The position numbers and the translations under genes were made by a program. Below the pieces are notes generated by a model. That model was not told the origin of the DNA. It saw only the letters and a list, made by a program, of their open reading frames with translations, and did no database searches. From Pseudoxanthomonas winnipegensis (lineage in GTDB: Bacteria > Pseudomonadota > Gammaproteobacteria > Xanthomonadales > Xanthomonadaceae), in NCBI RefSeq assembly GCF_004283755.1, contig NZ_SHMH01000001.1:496001-560000 (forward strand): DNA of 64,000 nt, read 5' to 3'. Shown one piece after another: positions 1 to 8,523 of this stretch. Numbering within the stretch: position 1 is the first letter of the stretch; each line of letters begins with the position of its first letter.

Positions 1-88
1 AGCGCGCGCGGTTGCGGTTGCGCGGCAGCGCGCCCTTGCGCTCGCCGTTGCGCTTGATCACCCGCTCGATGGCATCGCGCAGGCTCAT
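1..88 (-). CDS. ftsI: Penicillin-binding protein 3 (FtsI), N-terminal fragment
   Basis: Only the first 29 codons lie in the window; the gene runs off the left edge. The peptide starts [19 protein letters not shown] and is a basic cytoplasmic tail. FtsI is the septal transpeptidase that cross-links division peptidoglycan, and this tail precedes its single membrane anchor. The identification rests on position: the ATG overlaps the stop of ftsL by four bases (ATGA), as in the mraZ-rsmH-ftsL-ftsI order of the dcw cluster. No catalytic motif is visible here, so the call is mainly contextual. Confidence 0.75.
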   Translation of the reverse strand, partial: MSLRDAIERVIKRNGERKGALPRNRNRAR

Positions 89-348
89 GGGCGGATCACC
101 ACGACGTCGGCCGATTCGGGCGACTTCATGCCCAGACGCTCGCGTGCGATGCGCTCGACGCGATTGCTCTCGCCCACGGTGGCCTGCTCCAGCTGCAGCC
201 GGCCGAATTCGATGTTCAGCTCATCGCGCGCCTTGTCCAGCTGGTTGAGCTGGACGAACAGCACGCGGTGCTGGTGACGTGCGTACACCACCGCGATGGC
301 GGTGGCGATGTTGGCCACGATCACGACGATGAGCAGCAGGCGGGTCAT
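85..348 (-). CDS. ftsL: Cell division protein FtsL
   Basis: 87 residues with the FtsL plan: a very short cytoplasmic N-terminus (MTR), one membrane segment at about residues 4-22, then a periplasmic coiled coil from about 25 to 70 with a leucine/glutamine heptad pattern, ending in VVVIRP. FtsL joins FtsB and FtsQ in the complex that activates septal FtsWI. It overlaps rsmH upstream (345-348) and ftsI downstream (85-88), both by four bases, so translation is probably coupled through the operon. The start gives the usual family length. Sequence conservation in this family is low; membrane topology and context carry the call. Confidence 0.88.
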   Translation of the reverse strand: MTRLLLIVVIVANIATAIAVVYARHQHRVLFVQLNQLDKARDELNIEFGRLQLEQATVGESNRVERIARERLGMKSPESADVVVIRP

Positions 349-1301
349 GCGGCCTGCCCCAGCTTCTCGGCCACGCGCAGCACTGCGCTGCGGGCGCGCG
401 GGTTGGCGGCGGTTTCCTCGGCGTCGGCGCGGGCCGCGTCCTGGATGATCTTCAGCGTGGGCGTGAAGTCCTGCGCCACCGGCAGGCGGCGGTTGCCGGC
501 CGGCGCCTTGGCGTGGCCGGCGATGAAGCGCTTGACGATGCGGTCTTCCAGCGAATGGAAGCTGATCACCGCCAGCCGGCCGCCGACCTTCAGCCGCGAC
601 AGCGCCGCGTCCAGGCCCAGCTCCAGATCGGCCAGCTCGCGGTTGATGTGGATGCGGATGGCCTGGAAGCTGCGCGTGGCCGGATGAATCTTGTCCTTGC
701 CGCGCGGCATCACGCTGGCGATCAGCTCGGCCAGCTGCGCGGTGCGGGTCAGCGGGGTCTCGCCGCGGCGCGCGACGATGGCGCGGGCGATGCGCCGGCT
801 CATGCGCTCTTCGCCGTACTGCCACAGCACGTCGGCGATCTCGGTCTCTTCGGCGCGCGCCAGCCACTGCGCGGCGCTCTCGCCTGCGTCAGGATCCATG
901 CGCATGTCCAGCGGGCCGTCCTTGCCGAAGGAGAAGCCGCGCTCGGCCACGTCCAGCTGCGGCGAGGACACGCCCAGGTCCAGCAGCACGCCGTCCAGGC
1001 CGTCGGCCGTGGCGTCCCACTGCGCCAGCTCGGCGAAGCTGCCGCGATACACCGACACGCGTGCATCGCCGTCGAACACGGCGTGCGCATGGGCGATCGC
1101 GTCGGGATCCTTGTCCATCAGCAGCAGTCGGCCTCCCGGGCCGAGTCGTTGCAGCACGCCGCGCGCATGGCCGCCGCGGCCGAGCGTGCCGTCCAGATAC
1201 GTTCCGTCCACCTTCACCTGCAGCCCGTCCATGCACTGGGCGAACATCACCGGAAGGTGGCCGGGCTGCGCGTCGGGGCGCATCCGGGCACCTGCCGTCA
1301 C
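345..1301 (-). CDS. rsmH: 16S rRNA (cytosine-1402-N4)-methyltransferase RsmH
   Basis: RsmH (MraW) methylates N4 of C1402 in the 16S rRNA decoding centre using S-adenosylmethionine. The SAM-binding glycine motif is seen in [13 protein letters not shown] near the N-terminus, followed by [14 protein letters not shown] and the family blocks [27 protein letters not shown] and [20 protein letters not shown]. The length of 318 residues is normal. The first in-frame start is a GTG at 1299-1301 that overlaps the mraZ stop (GTGA); an ATG six codons later (1281-1283) is an equally good alternative. It sits between mraZ and ftsL, the standard dcw position. Confidence 0.96.
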   Translation of the reverse strand: MTAGARMRPDAQPGHLPVMFAQCMDGLQVKVDGTYLDGTLGRGGHARGVLQRLGPGGRLLLMDKDPDAIAHAHAVFDGDARVSVYRGSFAELAQWDATADGLDGVLLDLGVSSPQLDVAERGFSFGKDGPLDMRMDPDAGESAAQWLARAEETEIADVLWQYGEERMSRRIARAIVARRGETPLTRTAQLAELIASVMPRGKDKIHPATRSFQAIRIHINRELADLELGLDAALSRLKVGGRLAVISFHSLEDRIVKRFIAGHAKAPAGNRRLPVAQDFTPTLKIIQDAARADAEETAANPRARSAVLRVAEKLGQAA

Positions 1302-1744
1302 AGCCTGAGCTCGAGCAGCTCCTCGCCCAGATCCTCGTCAGACAACGTCTGCTGGATCTGCGCGCGGTGCGCCTGCTCGCTCCATAGTTCGAACTTGTCG
1401 CCCATGCCCAACAGCACGGCCTTCTTCTCGATGCCGACCGCGGCGCGATGGCTCGGCGGCACGGTCACCCGGCCGTTGCCATCCAGCTCCAGGAACGCGG
1501 CCGAGCCCACCAGCTTCTGCTGCAGGGTGCGCACGGTGCGCTTGGTGTTGGGCATGGCCATCACCTCGTCGCGCACGCGCTCCCAGGCCGTGGCGTCGTA
1601 CAGCCACAGGCAGCCGGCCTCGAAGGGGTTGTAGGTCAGCACCAGGCGGTTGCCGCACGCGCGCGCGACCTGGTCACGGTAAGCGGTGGGGACCGCCAAC
1701 CTGCCCTTGTCGTCCACTGTGATGGCGGTTTCGCCCTGGAACAC
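1298..1744 (-). CDS. mraZ: Transcriptional regulator MraZ
   Basis: 148 residues with two tandem AbrB-like swapped-hairpin units: [20 protein letters not shown] at the N-terminus and [17 protein letters not shown] in the second half. MraZ forms ring-shaped oligomers, binds GGG-containing repeats in its own promoter and represses the dcw operon. It is the first gene of the operon and overlaps rsmH by four bases. A promoter with three GGG blocks spaced about ten bases apart lies just upstream, which fits autoregulation. Confidence 0.96.
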   Translation of the reverse strand: MFQGETAITVDDKGRLAVPTAYRDQVARACGNRLVLTYNPFEAGCLWLYDATAWERVRDEVMAMPNTKRTVRTLQQKLVGSAAFLELDGNGRVTVPPSHRAAVGIEKKAVLLGMGDKFELWSEQAHRAQIQQTLSDEDLGEELLELRL

Positions 1745-1804
1745 GTCCCCTCTACCTCGACTTCAGCACTGCGGCGATCATTGAACCACGAAAAACCACA
1801 GAAA

Positions 1805-1855
1805 CCCCGGATTTCCCGCTCGTGCCCACCTTAGCACTGGGCAAAGGGTTGTCAA
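1805..1855 (-). promoter_or_regulatory. mraZ promoter with MraZ-like GGG operator repeats
   Basis: Read on the minus strand, TTGACA (1855-1850) and TAAGGT (1833-1828) are separated by 16 bases, a good sigma-70 promoter. From the end of the -10 element onward come TGGG (1828-1825), CGGG (1818-1815) and GGGG (1808-1805), stepping by 10 bases each. MraZ is known to bind three GGG repeats with about one-helical-turn spacing in this place in other bacteria. The assignment as its operator is inferred from this spacing. Confidence 0.65.
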
Positions 1856-1925
1856 CAACTCGCACACGGGAAAATCACTTTCCGGATCAATGGCTTGCAA
1901 CGAACTTCAGAGACTTGTTCAATCC

Positions 1926-1934
1926 TTATCCACA
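1926..1934 (+). promoter_or_regulatory. Consensus DnaA box
   Basis: TTATCCACA matches the DnaA box consensus exactly. It lies about 70 bases upstream of the -35 element of the mraZ promoter and 140 bases ahead of the NRDE gene. A lone 9-mer can occur by chance, and I see no AT-rich unwinding region or box cluster, so this is not an origin. It may be a DnaA-dependent control site for the division operon. Confidence 0.4.
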
Positions 1935-2072
1935 AGTTGCTGTTTCGTCTCAAATTTTGAGATTGGACGGAGATTCAGGGCTGTGCAGGGGATGTGAAGT
2001 GACCGCTGTCACGGCCGCGCCCGGGCGGCGGCCGGGCGCGCGCACTGCGCAGACTCGGCCGACAATGGGCGC

Positions 2073-2834
2073 ATGTGCCTGGTCGCGATCGCCTGGAAAA
2101 CCCACCCCCGCTGGCGCCTGGTCCTGGCCGGCAACCGCGACGAATTCCACGCCCGTCCCACCGCCGCGCTGGCGCCCTGGGCCGACCGGCCCGGCGTGGT
2201 TGCGGGGCGCGACCTGCGGTCCGGCGGCAGCTGGGCTGGCGTGGGGCCCCAGGGGCGGATGGCCGTGGTGACCAATGTCCGCGACCCGCGCCTGGCCGCC
2301 CCGCCCGGCGCCCCGTCGCGCGGCGCGCTAGTGGCCGACTTCCTGGCCGGGCCGGCGTCCGCGACGGAGGCGGCCGACACCCTGCACGCCCGCGCCGCGG
2401 CCTTCGCCCCCTTCAACCTGCTGCTGGCCGACGCGGTCGACTGCCGCTACGTGGGCAACTGGCCCGGCCCGCAGACACGCACCGTGCCGCCGGGCGTGCA
2501 CGGCGTGTCCAACGGCCCCTTCGACGCCCCCTGGCCCAAGACCCGGCGCCTGTGCGCGGCCCTGGCCGGCTGGCTGGACGGCCCGGCCGAGGACCCGGCC
2601 GCGCTGTGGGCCGCCCTGGCCGACCGCAGCCTCGCCCCGGACGACCAGTTACCCGACACCGGCATCGACCCGGACCTGGAGCGCCGCCTGTCCGCCGCCT
2701 TCATCGCCGACCCACGCTACGGCACCCGCGCCAGCACCCTGATCGCCCTCGACCACGCCGGCCGCGGCTGGATCGCTGAGCGGCGGTTTGGTCCTGATGG
2801 TGTTTCTGTGGGGGAGAGCAGGCTGGAGATCTGA
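2073..2834 (+). CDS. NRDE (TANGO2) family protein
   Basis: 253 residues. The family hallmarks are present: an N-terminal MCLV with Cys2 that becomes exposed after methionine removal, the NRDE signature at residues 21-24 (AGNRDEF), GGSWAGV near residue 50 and VVTNVRDP. The exposed cysteine and N-terminal nucleophile-like fold suggest an Ntn-hydrolase-type protein; the bacterial function is unknown, and eukaryotic TANGO2 is linked to Golgi, lipid and haem handling. The gene is transcribed away from mraZ and is followed directly by a repeat array that begins just after its stop codon. The family call is solid; no reaction can be assigned. Confidence 0.9.
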   Translation: MCLVAIAWKTHPRWRLVLAGNRDEFHARPTAALAPWADRPGVVAGRDLRSGGSWAGVGPQGRMAVVTNVRDPRLAAPPGAPSRGALVADFLAGPASATEAADTLHARAAAFAPFNLLLADAVDCRYVGNWPGPQTRTVPPGVHGVSNGPFDAPWPKTRRLCAALAGWLDGPAEDPAALWAALADRSLAPDDQLPDTGIDPDLERRLSAAFIADPRYGTRASTLIALDHAGRGWIAERRFGPDGVSVGESRLEI

Positions 2835-2949
2835 GGGATTCGGGATTCGGGATTCGGGATTGGGGATTGGGGATTGGGGATTGGGGATTGGGGATTGGGG
2901 ATTGGGGATTGGGGATTGGGGATTGGGGATTGGGATTGGGACTGGGATT
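2835..2949. repeat. GGGATT(C/G) heptamer tandem array
   Basis: Starting immediately after the stop of the NRDE gene are about 14 tandem heptamers: three GGGATTC units followed by about eleven GGGATTG units, then shorter degenerate copies (GGGATTGGGACTGGGATTGG). The strand is G-rich with regular GGG runs. The same heptamer family recurs in inverted form at 19703-19791. Such arrays are common between genes in Xanthomonadaceae. Confidence 0.9.
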
Positions 2950-2990
2950 GGCGTTGGCGTTGGCAGCGTCGTGTCAGACCGCTTGATTGG

Positions 2991-3142
2991 CCCCCTCCCT
3001 TGCGCGCAGCGCAGGGGAGGGCTGGGGAGGGGTCGCTTTTCGCGGGGAACTTGAGAGGCCAAGAGCCAACGGCAACAGCAACAGCAACAGCAACAGCTAA
3101 CCCCTCCCCGACCCTCCCCTGCGCTACGCGCAAGGGAGGGGG
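2991..3142. repeat. Pair of 42-base inverted repeats
   Basis: The segment 2991-3032 (starts CCCCCTCCCTTGCGCG) and the segment 3101-3142 (starts CCCCTCCCCGACC) are reverse complements with only about three mismatches. Each copy itself carries an internal CTCCC...GGGAG symmetry around a GCGC core. The 68 bases between them contain a run of CAACAG hexamers near 3071-3095. A transcript crossing the region could fold into a long hairpin. No coding potential is evident. Confidence 0.85.
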
Positions 3143-3167
3143 CCTGAAATTCGACGTTCCTGCGCCT

Positions 3168-3263
3168 GCGAGAAGGCGAGAAGGCGAGAAGGCGAGAAGG
3201 CGAGAAGGCGAGAAGGCGAGAAGGCGAGAAGGCGAGAAGGCGAGAAGGCGAGAAGGCGAGAAA
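3168..3263. repeat. GCGAGAAG octamer tandem array
   Basis: Twelve head-to-tail copies of GCGAGAAG, eleven perfect and the last ending GCGAGAAA. The unit of eight bases shifts frame each copy, which argues against a coding role. It lies between the inverted repeat pair and the 3' side of rnpB. A perfect 19-base palindrome (3292-3310, GCCCCCTGA-G-TCAGGGGGC) follows downstream. The array is a good candidate for copy-number variation between strains. Confidence 0.93.
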
Positions 3264-3418
3264 AGACGCCAGGCCCTGTTGGGGAACTCAAGCCCCCTGA
3301 GTCAGGGGGCGCGCCGACAGGCGCGGGGTGTGGAGGGCAAAGCGCCGGGGCCCGAAACGTCGCGCCGCGTGCAGCGGCGCGAGGTTTTGGGGGCTCCATC
3401 TCGCTGCGCGAGATGGAG

Positions 3419-3788
3419 GTGGCGGAGCCGGCCTGTAAGCCGGGTTCTGTCGTGGACAGTCATTCCTCTAGGCGCATCGTCACCGATACGCTCAAGCAAC
3501 CTACCCGGACCCGACGCGGGCCGCGTCATGAGGTCCCTATTCGGTCTTGCTCCCGGTGGGGTTTACCGTGCCGGTCCGTTGCCGGACTCGCGGTGCGCTC
3601 TTACCGCACCATTTCACCCTTACCTGATCCCTTGCGGGCCATCGGCGGTTTGCTTTCTGTTGCACTGGCCGTCGGCTCGCGCCGCCCAGGCGTTACCTGG
3701 CACCGTGCCCTGTGGAGCCCGGACTTTCCTCGGCGCCCGCTTCCATCGAAATGGAGCGGACGACGCGACTGTCCGGCCGGCTCCGCCG
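3419..3788 (-). ncRNA. rnpB: RNase P RNA (bacterial type A)
   Basis: Read on the minus strand, the sequence contains the universal 5' block GAGGAAAGTCCGGGCTCC, the internal AGGGTGAAATGGTGCGGTAAGAG block, GAGCAAGACCGAATAGGGA, and the 3' ACAGAACCCGGCTTA block. The 5' end GGCGGAGCCGGCC pairs perfectly over 13 bases with the 3' end GGCCGGCTCCGCC to form helix P1, which fixes the ends to within a few bases. This RNA is the catalytic subunit that matures tRNA 5' ends. A 10-bp hairpin (3394-3418) directly follows the 3' end but has no T run behind it on the minus strand, so termination is uncertain. Confidence 0.97.
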
Positions 3789-3900
3789 TCGCGGATTGTC
3801 GCATGCCGGCAGGAGCCAGGGGAAAAAACCAAGAATCCGTCAGCGCGAACAGCATCTACGCCTTCCACGCTTCCCCGTTCCGCCGCGCCCGTTCCTCGCC

Positions 3901-4719
3901 TCAAGCCCCGTACAACGCCTTGCGCGGCGCGCCGGTGATCTCGGCGGCGAGCTTGGCGGCGGTCGAGGGCGGCAGGTGGGCCTTGAGCAGGGCGTGGACG
4001 CGGTGGCCTTCGGCCAGCTGGGCGTCGGCATCGTCGCCGGCGCCCTGCACCATCACCACGAACTCGCCCTTGCGCTGGTTGTCGTCGGCCTGCACCTGCG
4101 CCAGCAGCGTGCCGAGGCTGCCGTCGAGCACGGTCTCGAACAGCTTGGTCAGCTCGCGCGCCATGGCGGCGGGACGTTCCGCGCCGAAGGCCTGCGCCAA
4201 GTCGGCCAGCGACTCGGCGATGCGGTGCGAGGACTCGTAGAACACCAGCGTGCGCGGCTCGCCGGCCAGCGCGCGCAGCGCATCGCGCCGGGCGCTGGCC
4301 TTGGCCGGCAGGAAGCCTTCGAACACGAAGCGATCGCTCGGCAGGCCGGCCACGCTCAGCGCGGCGATCGCCGCGCAGGCGCCCGGCACCGGGCTGACCC
4401 GCACGCCGGCCGCGCGCGCGGCGCGCACCAGCCGGTAGCCGGGATCGGACACCAGCGGCGTGCCGGCGTCGGAGACCAGCGCCAGCGACTGGCCTTCCAG
4501 CAGGCGCGCGACGATGCGCGCGGCGATCGCCTCCTCGTTGTGTTCGTGCAGGGCCAGCAGCGGCGTGGACACGCCGAAATGCGCCAGCAGCTGGCCGGTG
4601 CGGCGGGTGTCCTCGGCGCAGATGGCATCGACGCCGCGCAGGGTCTCCAGCGCGCGCGGCGAGAGATCGGCGAGGTTGCCGATCGGCGTGGCGACGACAT
4701 GGAGGGTGGGCTGGGCCAT
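3901..4719 (-). CDS. rsmI: 16S rRNA (cytidine-1402-2'-O)-methyltransferase RsmI
   Basis: 272 residues from the ATG at 4717-4719 (MAQPTLHVVATPIGNLADLS). RsmI 2'-O-methylates C1402 of 16S rRNA, the same nucleotide targeted by RsmH encoded 2.6 kb away. Family motifs are VATPIGNL at the N-terminus, AEDTRRTGQLLAHF, the SAM loop LVSDAGTPLVSDPGYRLV and GACAAIAALSVAGLPSDRF. An upstream in-frame extension is possible but would precede the conserved N-terminus and run into the divergent promoter region. The gene is divergent from lpoA; about 70 bases separate the two starts. Confidence 0.96.
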   Translation of the reverse strand: MAQPTLHVVATPIGNLADLSPRALETLRGVDAICAEDTRRTGQLLAHFGVSTPLLALHEHNEEAIAARIVARLLEGQSLALVSDAGTPLVSDPGYRLVRAARAAGVRVSPVPGACAAIAALSVAGLPSDRFVFEGFLPAKASARRDALRALAGEPRTLVFYESSHRIAESLADLAQAFGAERPAAMARELTKLFETVLDGSLGTLLAQVQADDNQRKGEFVVMVQGAGDDADAQLAEGHRVHALLKAHLPPSTAAKLAAEITGAPRKALYGA

Positions 4720-4787
4720 GGAGAGGCGCTCATCTGGCAAAGGGTAGAATCCTAGCCCGTTCCTCCAGACCCGGCCCCGCACTGCCC

Positions 4788-6173
4788 ATGCATACGCGCA
4801 CTGCCCTGCTGTTCGCCCCGGCCCTGCTCGGCCTGCTCCTGGTCGGCTGCGCCACCACGCAGGTGGCCCCGAGCGCGGGCACCGCCACGCGCGCCGAACA
4901 GAACGCGGCCTTCATCCAGGCCCAGCAGCTGGCCGCCCAGCGTCCCGGCCTCAGCGGCCAGGCCCTGAGCGACAACACCCGGCGCATCCAGGCGCTGCTG
5001 GCCGAGCTGGACAACGCCACGCTGACCCGCGAGACCACCGCGCTGCCGCCGGGCGATCCGCTCTATCCGCTGGCCGGCAATGCGCTGCTCGAGCGCAAGC
5101 TGCCGCTGCCGCATCCGTTCGACCACGGCAGCAAGTGGAACTTCGACGCCAACGGCCGCCCGCCGGCCGAGCGCGACGGCTACCGCCCGCCGCAGAAGCT
5201 GGCCGTGCTGCTGCCGCTGTCCGGCCCGCTGAGCGCCGCCGCCGCGCCGGTGCGCGACGGCCTGCTGGCCGGCTACTACGGCGAACACCGCCGCCGTCCG
5301 GAGATCCGCTTCTACGACACCGCCAGCAGCCCGGCCGATGCCACCAGCGCCTATGCGCGCGCGGTCGCCGACGGCGCCGAGCTGGTGGTCGGCCCGCTGG
5401 GGCGCGAACAGGTCGATGCGCTGTTCCGCCAGGGCAACCTGAGCGTGCCGGTGCTGGCGCTCAATCGCGGCGAACTGGACCCGCCGCAGGGCGCGGCCAG
5501 CTTCTCGCTGGCGCCGGAGGCCGAGGGCGTGAGCGTGGCCGATTACCTGCTCAAGCTCGAGCGCAAGCGCGTACTGATCATCGGCGGCAGCGACGAGAGC
5601 AGCCGGCGCGCGGCCGATGCCTTCGGCAAGCGCTTCAGCGAAGGCGGCGGCGTGGTCGCCGACGTGATGACCGTGGGCGACGCCCCGGCCGACCTCTCCG
5701 CGCCGCTGGCGGCGGCCGCGGGCAAGAACATCGATGCGATCTTCCTGGCGGTGCGCGGCTCGACCGCGCGCGTGCTGACCCCGCAGCTGGCCCTGGCCGG
5801 GCTGGGCGGCAAGGCCCGGGTGGGCACCTCGCTGCTGGTGCAGGGCACCGGCAAGCCGGAGGAAGACAATGTGCTCGATGGGGTGATCTACCCGACCGAG
5901 ACCTGGTCGGCCAACGGCGTCACCGGCCTGCCCTCGGCCGCGACCGTGGCGGCCACGCTGCCGACCGCGCGCGGCGGAGCGGCGCGCCTGTTCGCCTTCG
6001 GCTACGACGCCTGGCAGCTGGCGGCCTACCTGCCGCGCCTGGTCGGCAGCGCCAACGCCGACGTGCGCGGCGCGACCGGCACGCTGACCCTGGACGGCTT
6101 CGGCACCGTGCTGCGCGCGCCGGCCTGGGCGACCTTCAGCGGCGGCGTGCCGGTGCCGATCGCCGGCGGCTGA
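4788..6173 (+). CDS. lpoA: Penicillin-binding protein activator LpoA-type lipoprotein
   Basis: 461 residues. A lipoprotein signal peptide ends in the lipobox LLVGC (Cys at about residue 21). From about residue 145 the sequence enters a periplasmic-binding-protein fold ([58 protein letters not shown]), the hallmark of the LppC/LpoA family. In Escherichia coli LpoA reaches from the outer membrane to activate PBP1A. This copy is much shorter than the enterobacterial protein (about 680 residues), because the N-terminal TPR-like region is reduced. It is co-oriented with yraN ten bases downstream; a TAGAAT -10-like element lies at about 4745. Confidence 0.88.
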   Translation: MHTRTALLFAPALLGLLLVGCATTQVAPSAGTATRAEQNAAFIQAQQLAAQRPGLSGQALSDNTRRIQALLAELDNATLTRETTALPPGDPLYPLAGNALLERKLPLPHPFDHGSKWNFDANGRPPAERDGYRPPQKLAVLLPLSGPLSAAAAPVRDGLLAGYYGEHRRRPEIRFYDTASSPADATSAYARAVADGAELVVGPLGREQVDALFRQGNLSVPVLALNRGELDPPQGAASFSLAPEAEGVSVADYLLKLERKRVLIIGGSDESSRRAADAFGKRFSEGGGVVADVMTVGDAPADLSAPLAAAAGKNIDAIFLAVRGSTARVLTPQLALAGLGGKARVGTSLLVQGTGKPEEDNVLDGVIYPTETWSANGVTGLPSAATVAATLPTARGGAARLFAFGYDAWQLAAYLPRLVGSANADVRGATGTLTLDGFGTVLRAPAWATFSGGVPVPIAGG

Positions 6174-6183
6174 GCCAGCGCCC

Positions 6184-6570
6184 ATGGCCGAGCGTCAGGC
6201 GCGCGGGGCGGCGGCGGAAGCCGCGGCCCGCGCGCTGCTGGAACGCGACGGCCTGCGCCTGATCGCCGCCAACGTCCGCTTCCGCGGCGGCGAACTGGAT
6301 CTGGTGATGCACGACGCGGCCGCGCGCGGCGGCGCCTGTCTGGTGTTCGTGGAGGTGCGCTACCGCGGCGCAAGCGCCTTCGGCGGCGGCGCGGCCTCGG
6401 TCGATGCGGCCAAGCGCCGCAAGCTGGTCCACGCGGCCCAGCTGTATCTGGCCCAGCATCCGCGCTGGGCCAGCCTGCCGTGTCGCTTCGATGTGGTCGA
6501 AGCGCATGGCGATCCCGCCAACCCCCAGCTGACCTGGCTGCGCGACGCCTTCCGCGCCGACGAAGCCTAG
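6184..6570 (+). CDS. yraN: UPF0102 family endonuclease-like protein YraN
   Basis: 128 residues, typical for the family. The restriction-endonuclease-like core is visible: [23 protein letters not shown], then [11 protein letters not shown] and [10 protein letters not shown], which supplies the (G)E-x-D...(V)E-V-(R/K) active-site pattern. The cellular role is not established; a role in DNA processing has been proposed. It starts ten bases after lpoA stops and ends four bases before the convergent hydrolase gene. The lpoA-yraN pairing is conserved in many gammaproteobacteria. Confidence 0.93.
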   Translation: MAERQARGAAAEAAARALLERDGLRLIAANVRFRGGELDLVMHDAAARGGACLVFVEVRYRGASAFGGGAASVDAAKRRKLVHAAQLYLAQHPRWASLPCRFDVVEAHGDPANPQLTWLRDAFRADEA

Positions 6571-6574
6571 GGCC

Positions 6575-8155
6575 TCAGCGCAGCGGCACGCTCAGGCGCG
6601 ACGGCGCCGCAGTGGGCGACCCGAAGGCCACGCTGCCGCCGACATCGGTGGCGTCGGTGTAGCGCGGGTCGAGCGTGTCCACGGCCAGGACCAGGCGGCT
6701 GCCGGCCGGGATTTCGGCGGCGGCCGCTTCCAGGCCGATCTCCAGCGTGCGCGCCTGGCCCGGCACCGCATCGCGCAGGCTGTAGGGCTTGTAGCTGAGC
6801 AGCGTGCCGGTGCCCAGGGCATCCATGCTGTAGAGGTAGGCCACCAGGGTCACGTGCGACTGGCTGGGCGTGACCGTCACGCGCAGGCTCGGCGCCCCGG
6901 CCAGCACGCGATTGCGCTCGAGCACCGGCCCGGACCACACCGCGCCGCCGACGCGGCTGACCAGCGGGATCGAGGTCTTCATCGGCTGGCCGAACGCCTG
7001 CAGCAGGCCGCTGAGCATGACCACACCCGAATCGGCCAGGGTCGGGATGCCGGTCAGGATGGAGGCGCTCCAGCCGGTGGCATCGCCGCTGGACAGCGTG
7101 CCGGTCGGCCGCAGCAGGCCGGTGGGCCGGCCCAGGCCGTAGACCACCGGATCGGCCTGCACCTGCGCCCAGCTGCCGTAGTCCAGGTTGCGCCCGCCGA
7201 TGCTGGTCAGCCGCACCGAGCCGCGCCCGTCCACGCCGTTGGCCTGGCCCTTGAGGAAGTGGTCGAACCACGCCACCGCCTCGTCGTAGACCGCGTTGGG
7301 CAGGCCCAGCGCGCCCGGCAGTTCGGCCGTGGCGTGGTCGCCCTGGCTGAAGATCAGGCGCCGCGGGCCGGTCAGCTGGTTGTAGAAGGCCACGTACTGG
7401 CTGGGCGGGAACAGGCCGTCGTTGAAGGCATTGGCCAGCAGCACCGCGGTGCCGTTGCGGTTGATCTGCGCCACCTCATGCACCGCGCCGCGGCTGGCGG
7501 CCTGCGGCAGGAAGCCGTTCACCGCGCCGTCGAAGTCGCCCAGGGCCACCTTCGCGGTGATCGTCTGCAGGTCAGGACCGGGCCGGCCGGTCAGGCTGCC
7601 GGTGGCGGCCAGCATCAGCACCGCCTGCTGGCTGACGGTCTGGTTGGCGTAGAGCGAGGCCTCCAGATCGGCCCAGCCGCTGAGCGCGGCCACCGCCTTG
7701 ATGCGCGGATCGCGCGCGGCCGCCAGCAGGCTGGTGCCGGCGCCGTAGGAGATGCCCGAGACGCCGATGCGCGCTGGGTCGGCGGCGGTATGCGCCAGCG
7801 CCCAGTCGATCACCGAACTCACGTCCTCTACCGTGGCCGGCCCGGCCACGTCGATCTGCCCGGTCGAGTCCCAGAAGCCGCGCGAGGTGTAGCTCACCAC
7901 CACATAGCCTTGGCTCGCCATCTGGGTGGCGCGGCCGACGTATTCCAGGTTGGGCAGCGACCAGCTGGCCGGCATCACCACCAGTGGGAACGGCCCGCTG
8001 CCCTGCCCGGTCGGCATCAGCACCATCGCGCCCAGTTCGGTGCCGTCGAAACTGGCGATGCGTTCGTAGGTCTTGTTGAAGCCGCCTGCCCACGCCGTCA
8101 CCGAACAAAGACACAGCACCAGCAACAGCCCAACCCGCCGCGTGAATCCGTGCAT
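6575..8155 (-). CDS. Secreted CocE/NonD-type alpha/beta hydrolase
   Basis: 526 residues from the ATG at 8153-8155, which gives a clean signal peptide (MHGFTRRVGLLLVLCLCSVTAWAGG). The alpha/beta-hydrolase domain carries the nucleophile elbow GISYG near residue 150, an acid candidate in NDGLFPP and the histidine in QGDHAT. The C-terminal third is beta-rich and ends in the LVLAVDTLDPRY block, as in the X-Pro dipeptidyl-peptidase/cocaine-esterase group. The substrate is unknown; it could be an ester, amide or N-terminal Xaa-Pro peptide. It is convergent with yraN and separated from thiL by a repeat-bearing gap, so probably monocistronic. Confidence 0.82.
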   Translation of the reverse strand: MHGFTRRVGLLLVLCLCSVTAWAGGFNKTYERIASFDGTELGAMVLMPTGQGSGPFPLVVMPASWSLPNLEYVGRATQMASQGYVVVSYTSRGFWDSTGQIDVAGPATVEDVSSVIDWALAHTAADPARIGVSGISYGAGTSLLAAARDPRIKAVAALSGWADLEASLYANQTVSQQAVLMLAATGSLTGRPGPDLQTITAKVALGDFDGAVNGFLPQAASRGAVHEVAQINRNGTAVLLANAFNDGLFPPSQYVAFYNQLTGPRRLIFSQGDHATAELPGALGLPNAVYDEAVAWFDHFLKGQANGVDGRGSVRLTSIGGRNLDYGSWAQVQADPVVYGLGRPTGLLRPTGTLSSGDATGWSASILTGIPTLADSGVVMLSGLLQAFGQPMKTSIPLVSRVGGAVWSGPVLERNRVLAGAPSLRVTVTPSQSHVTLVAYLYSMDALGTGTLLSYKPYSLRDAVPGQARTLEIGLEAAAAEIPAGSRLVLAVDTLDPRYTDATDVGGSVAFGSPTAAPSRLSVPLR

Positions 8156-8362
8156 GGAACGCCCTCCCAGGCAAGGGCCGGTCGCCGCGAGCGCAGGCCG
8201 GCCGTAGTGTTCGAATGCCGCCCGCCGCGGGCGGCCAGGACACCGTACTTGCGCGTATGGAGGCAGCCAAGCTGCAGCGCAGCAAGGGGCCAGTGTGGGA
8301 GCCGGCAAGGTGGGAGCCGGCCCGGTGGGAGCGACTGTCTCCTCAAATCTCGCAACGGCCTG

Positions 8363-8463
8363 CCTGTAGAGCGGAGCTTGTGGCAATCCCCTTTTGGGGA
8401 CTCCGCTGCTCTTCATTCGGTTCATGGGGAAGGCCCCAGCGGAGCGAGCTCCGCTCTACAGGG
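8363..8463. repeat. REP-like inverted repeat, CTGTAGAGCGGAGCTT type
   Basis: The element begins CCTGTAGAGCGGAGCTTG and ends GAGCTCCGCTCTACAGG, so its ends are near-perfect inverted repeats that could form a long hairpin. A second copy with the same ends and a related core (GGGGCTTCC...) lies at 26710-26788. The flank on the left holds degenerate GTGGGAGC units (8294-8335). The gap 8156-8523 between the hydrolase and thiL holds no gene; this repeat is its main content. Confidence 0.85.
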
Positions 8464-8523
8464 GGGAGCCGCCATGGCGGCTCCGACCGAGCGAGAAAAC
8501 GTGCGCCCGGCCGCCCCCGGGCT

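Noticed and set aside
3168-3263. Octamer array considered as a CRISPR
   Set aside because: Units are contiguous with no spacers and only eight bases long; no cas gene in the window.
3292-3310. Palindrome GCCCCCTGA-G-TCAGGGGGC as rnpB terminator
   Set aside because: No T run on either side and more than 100 bases from the RNA end.
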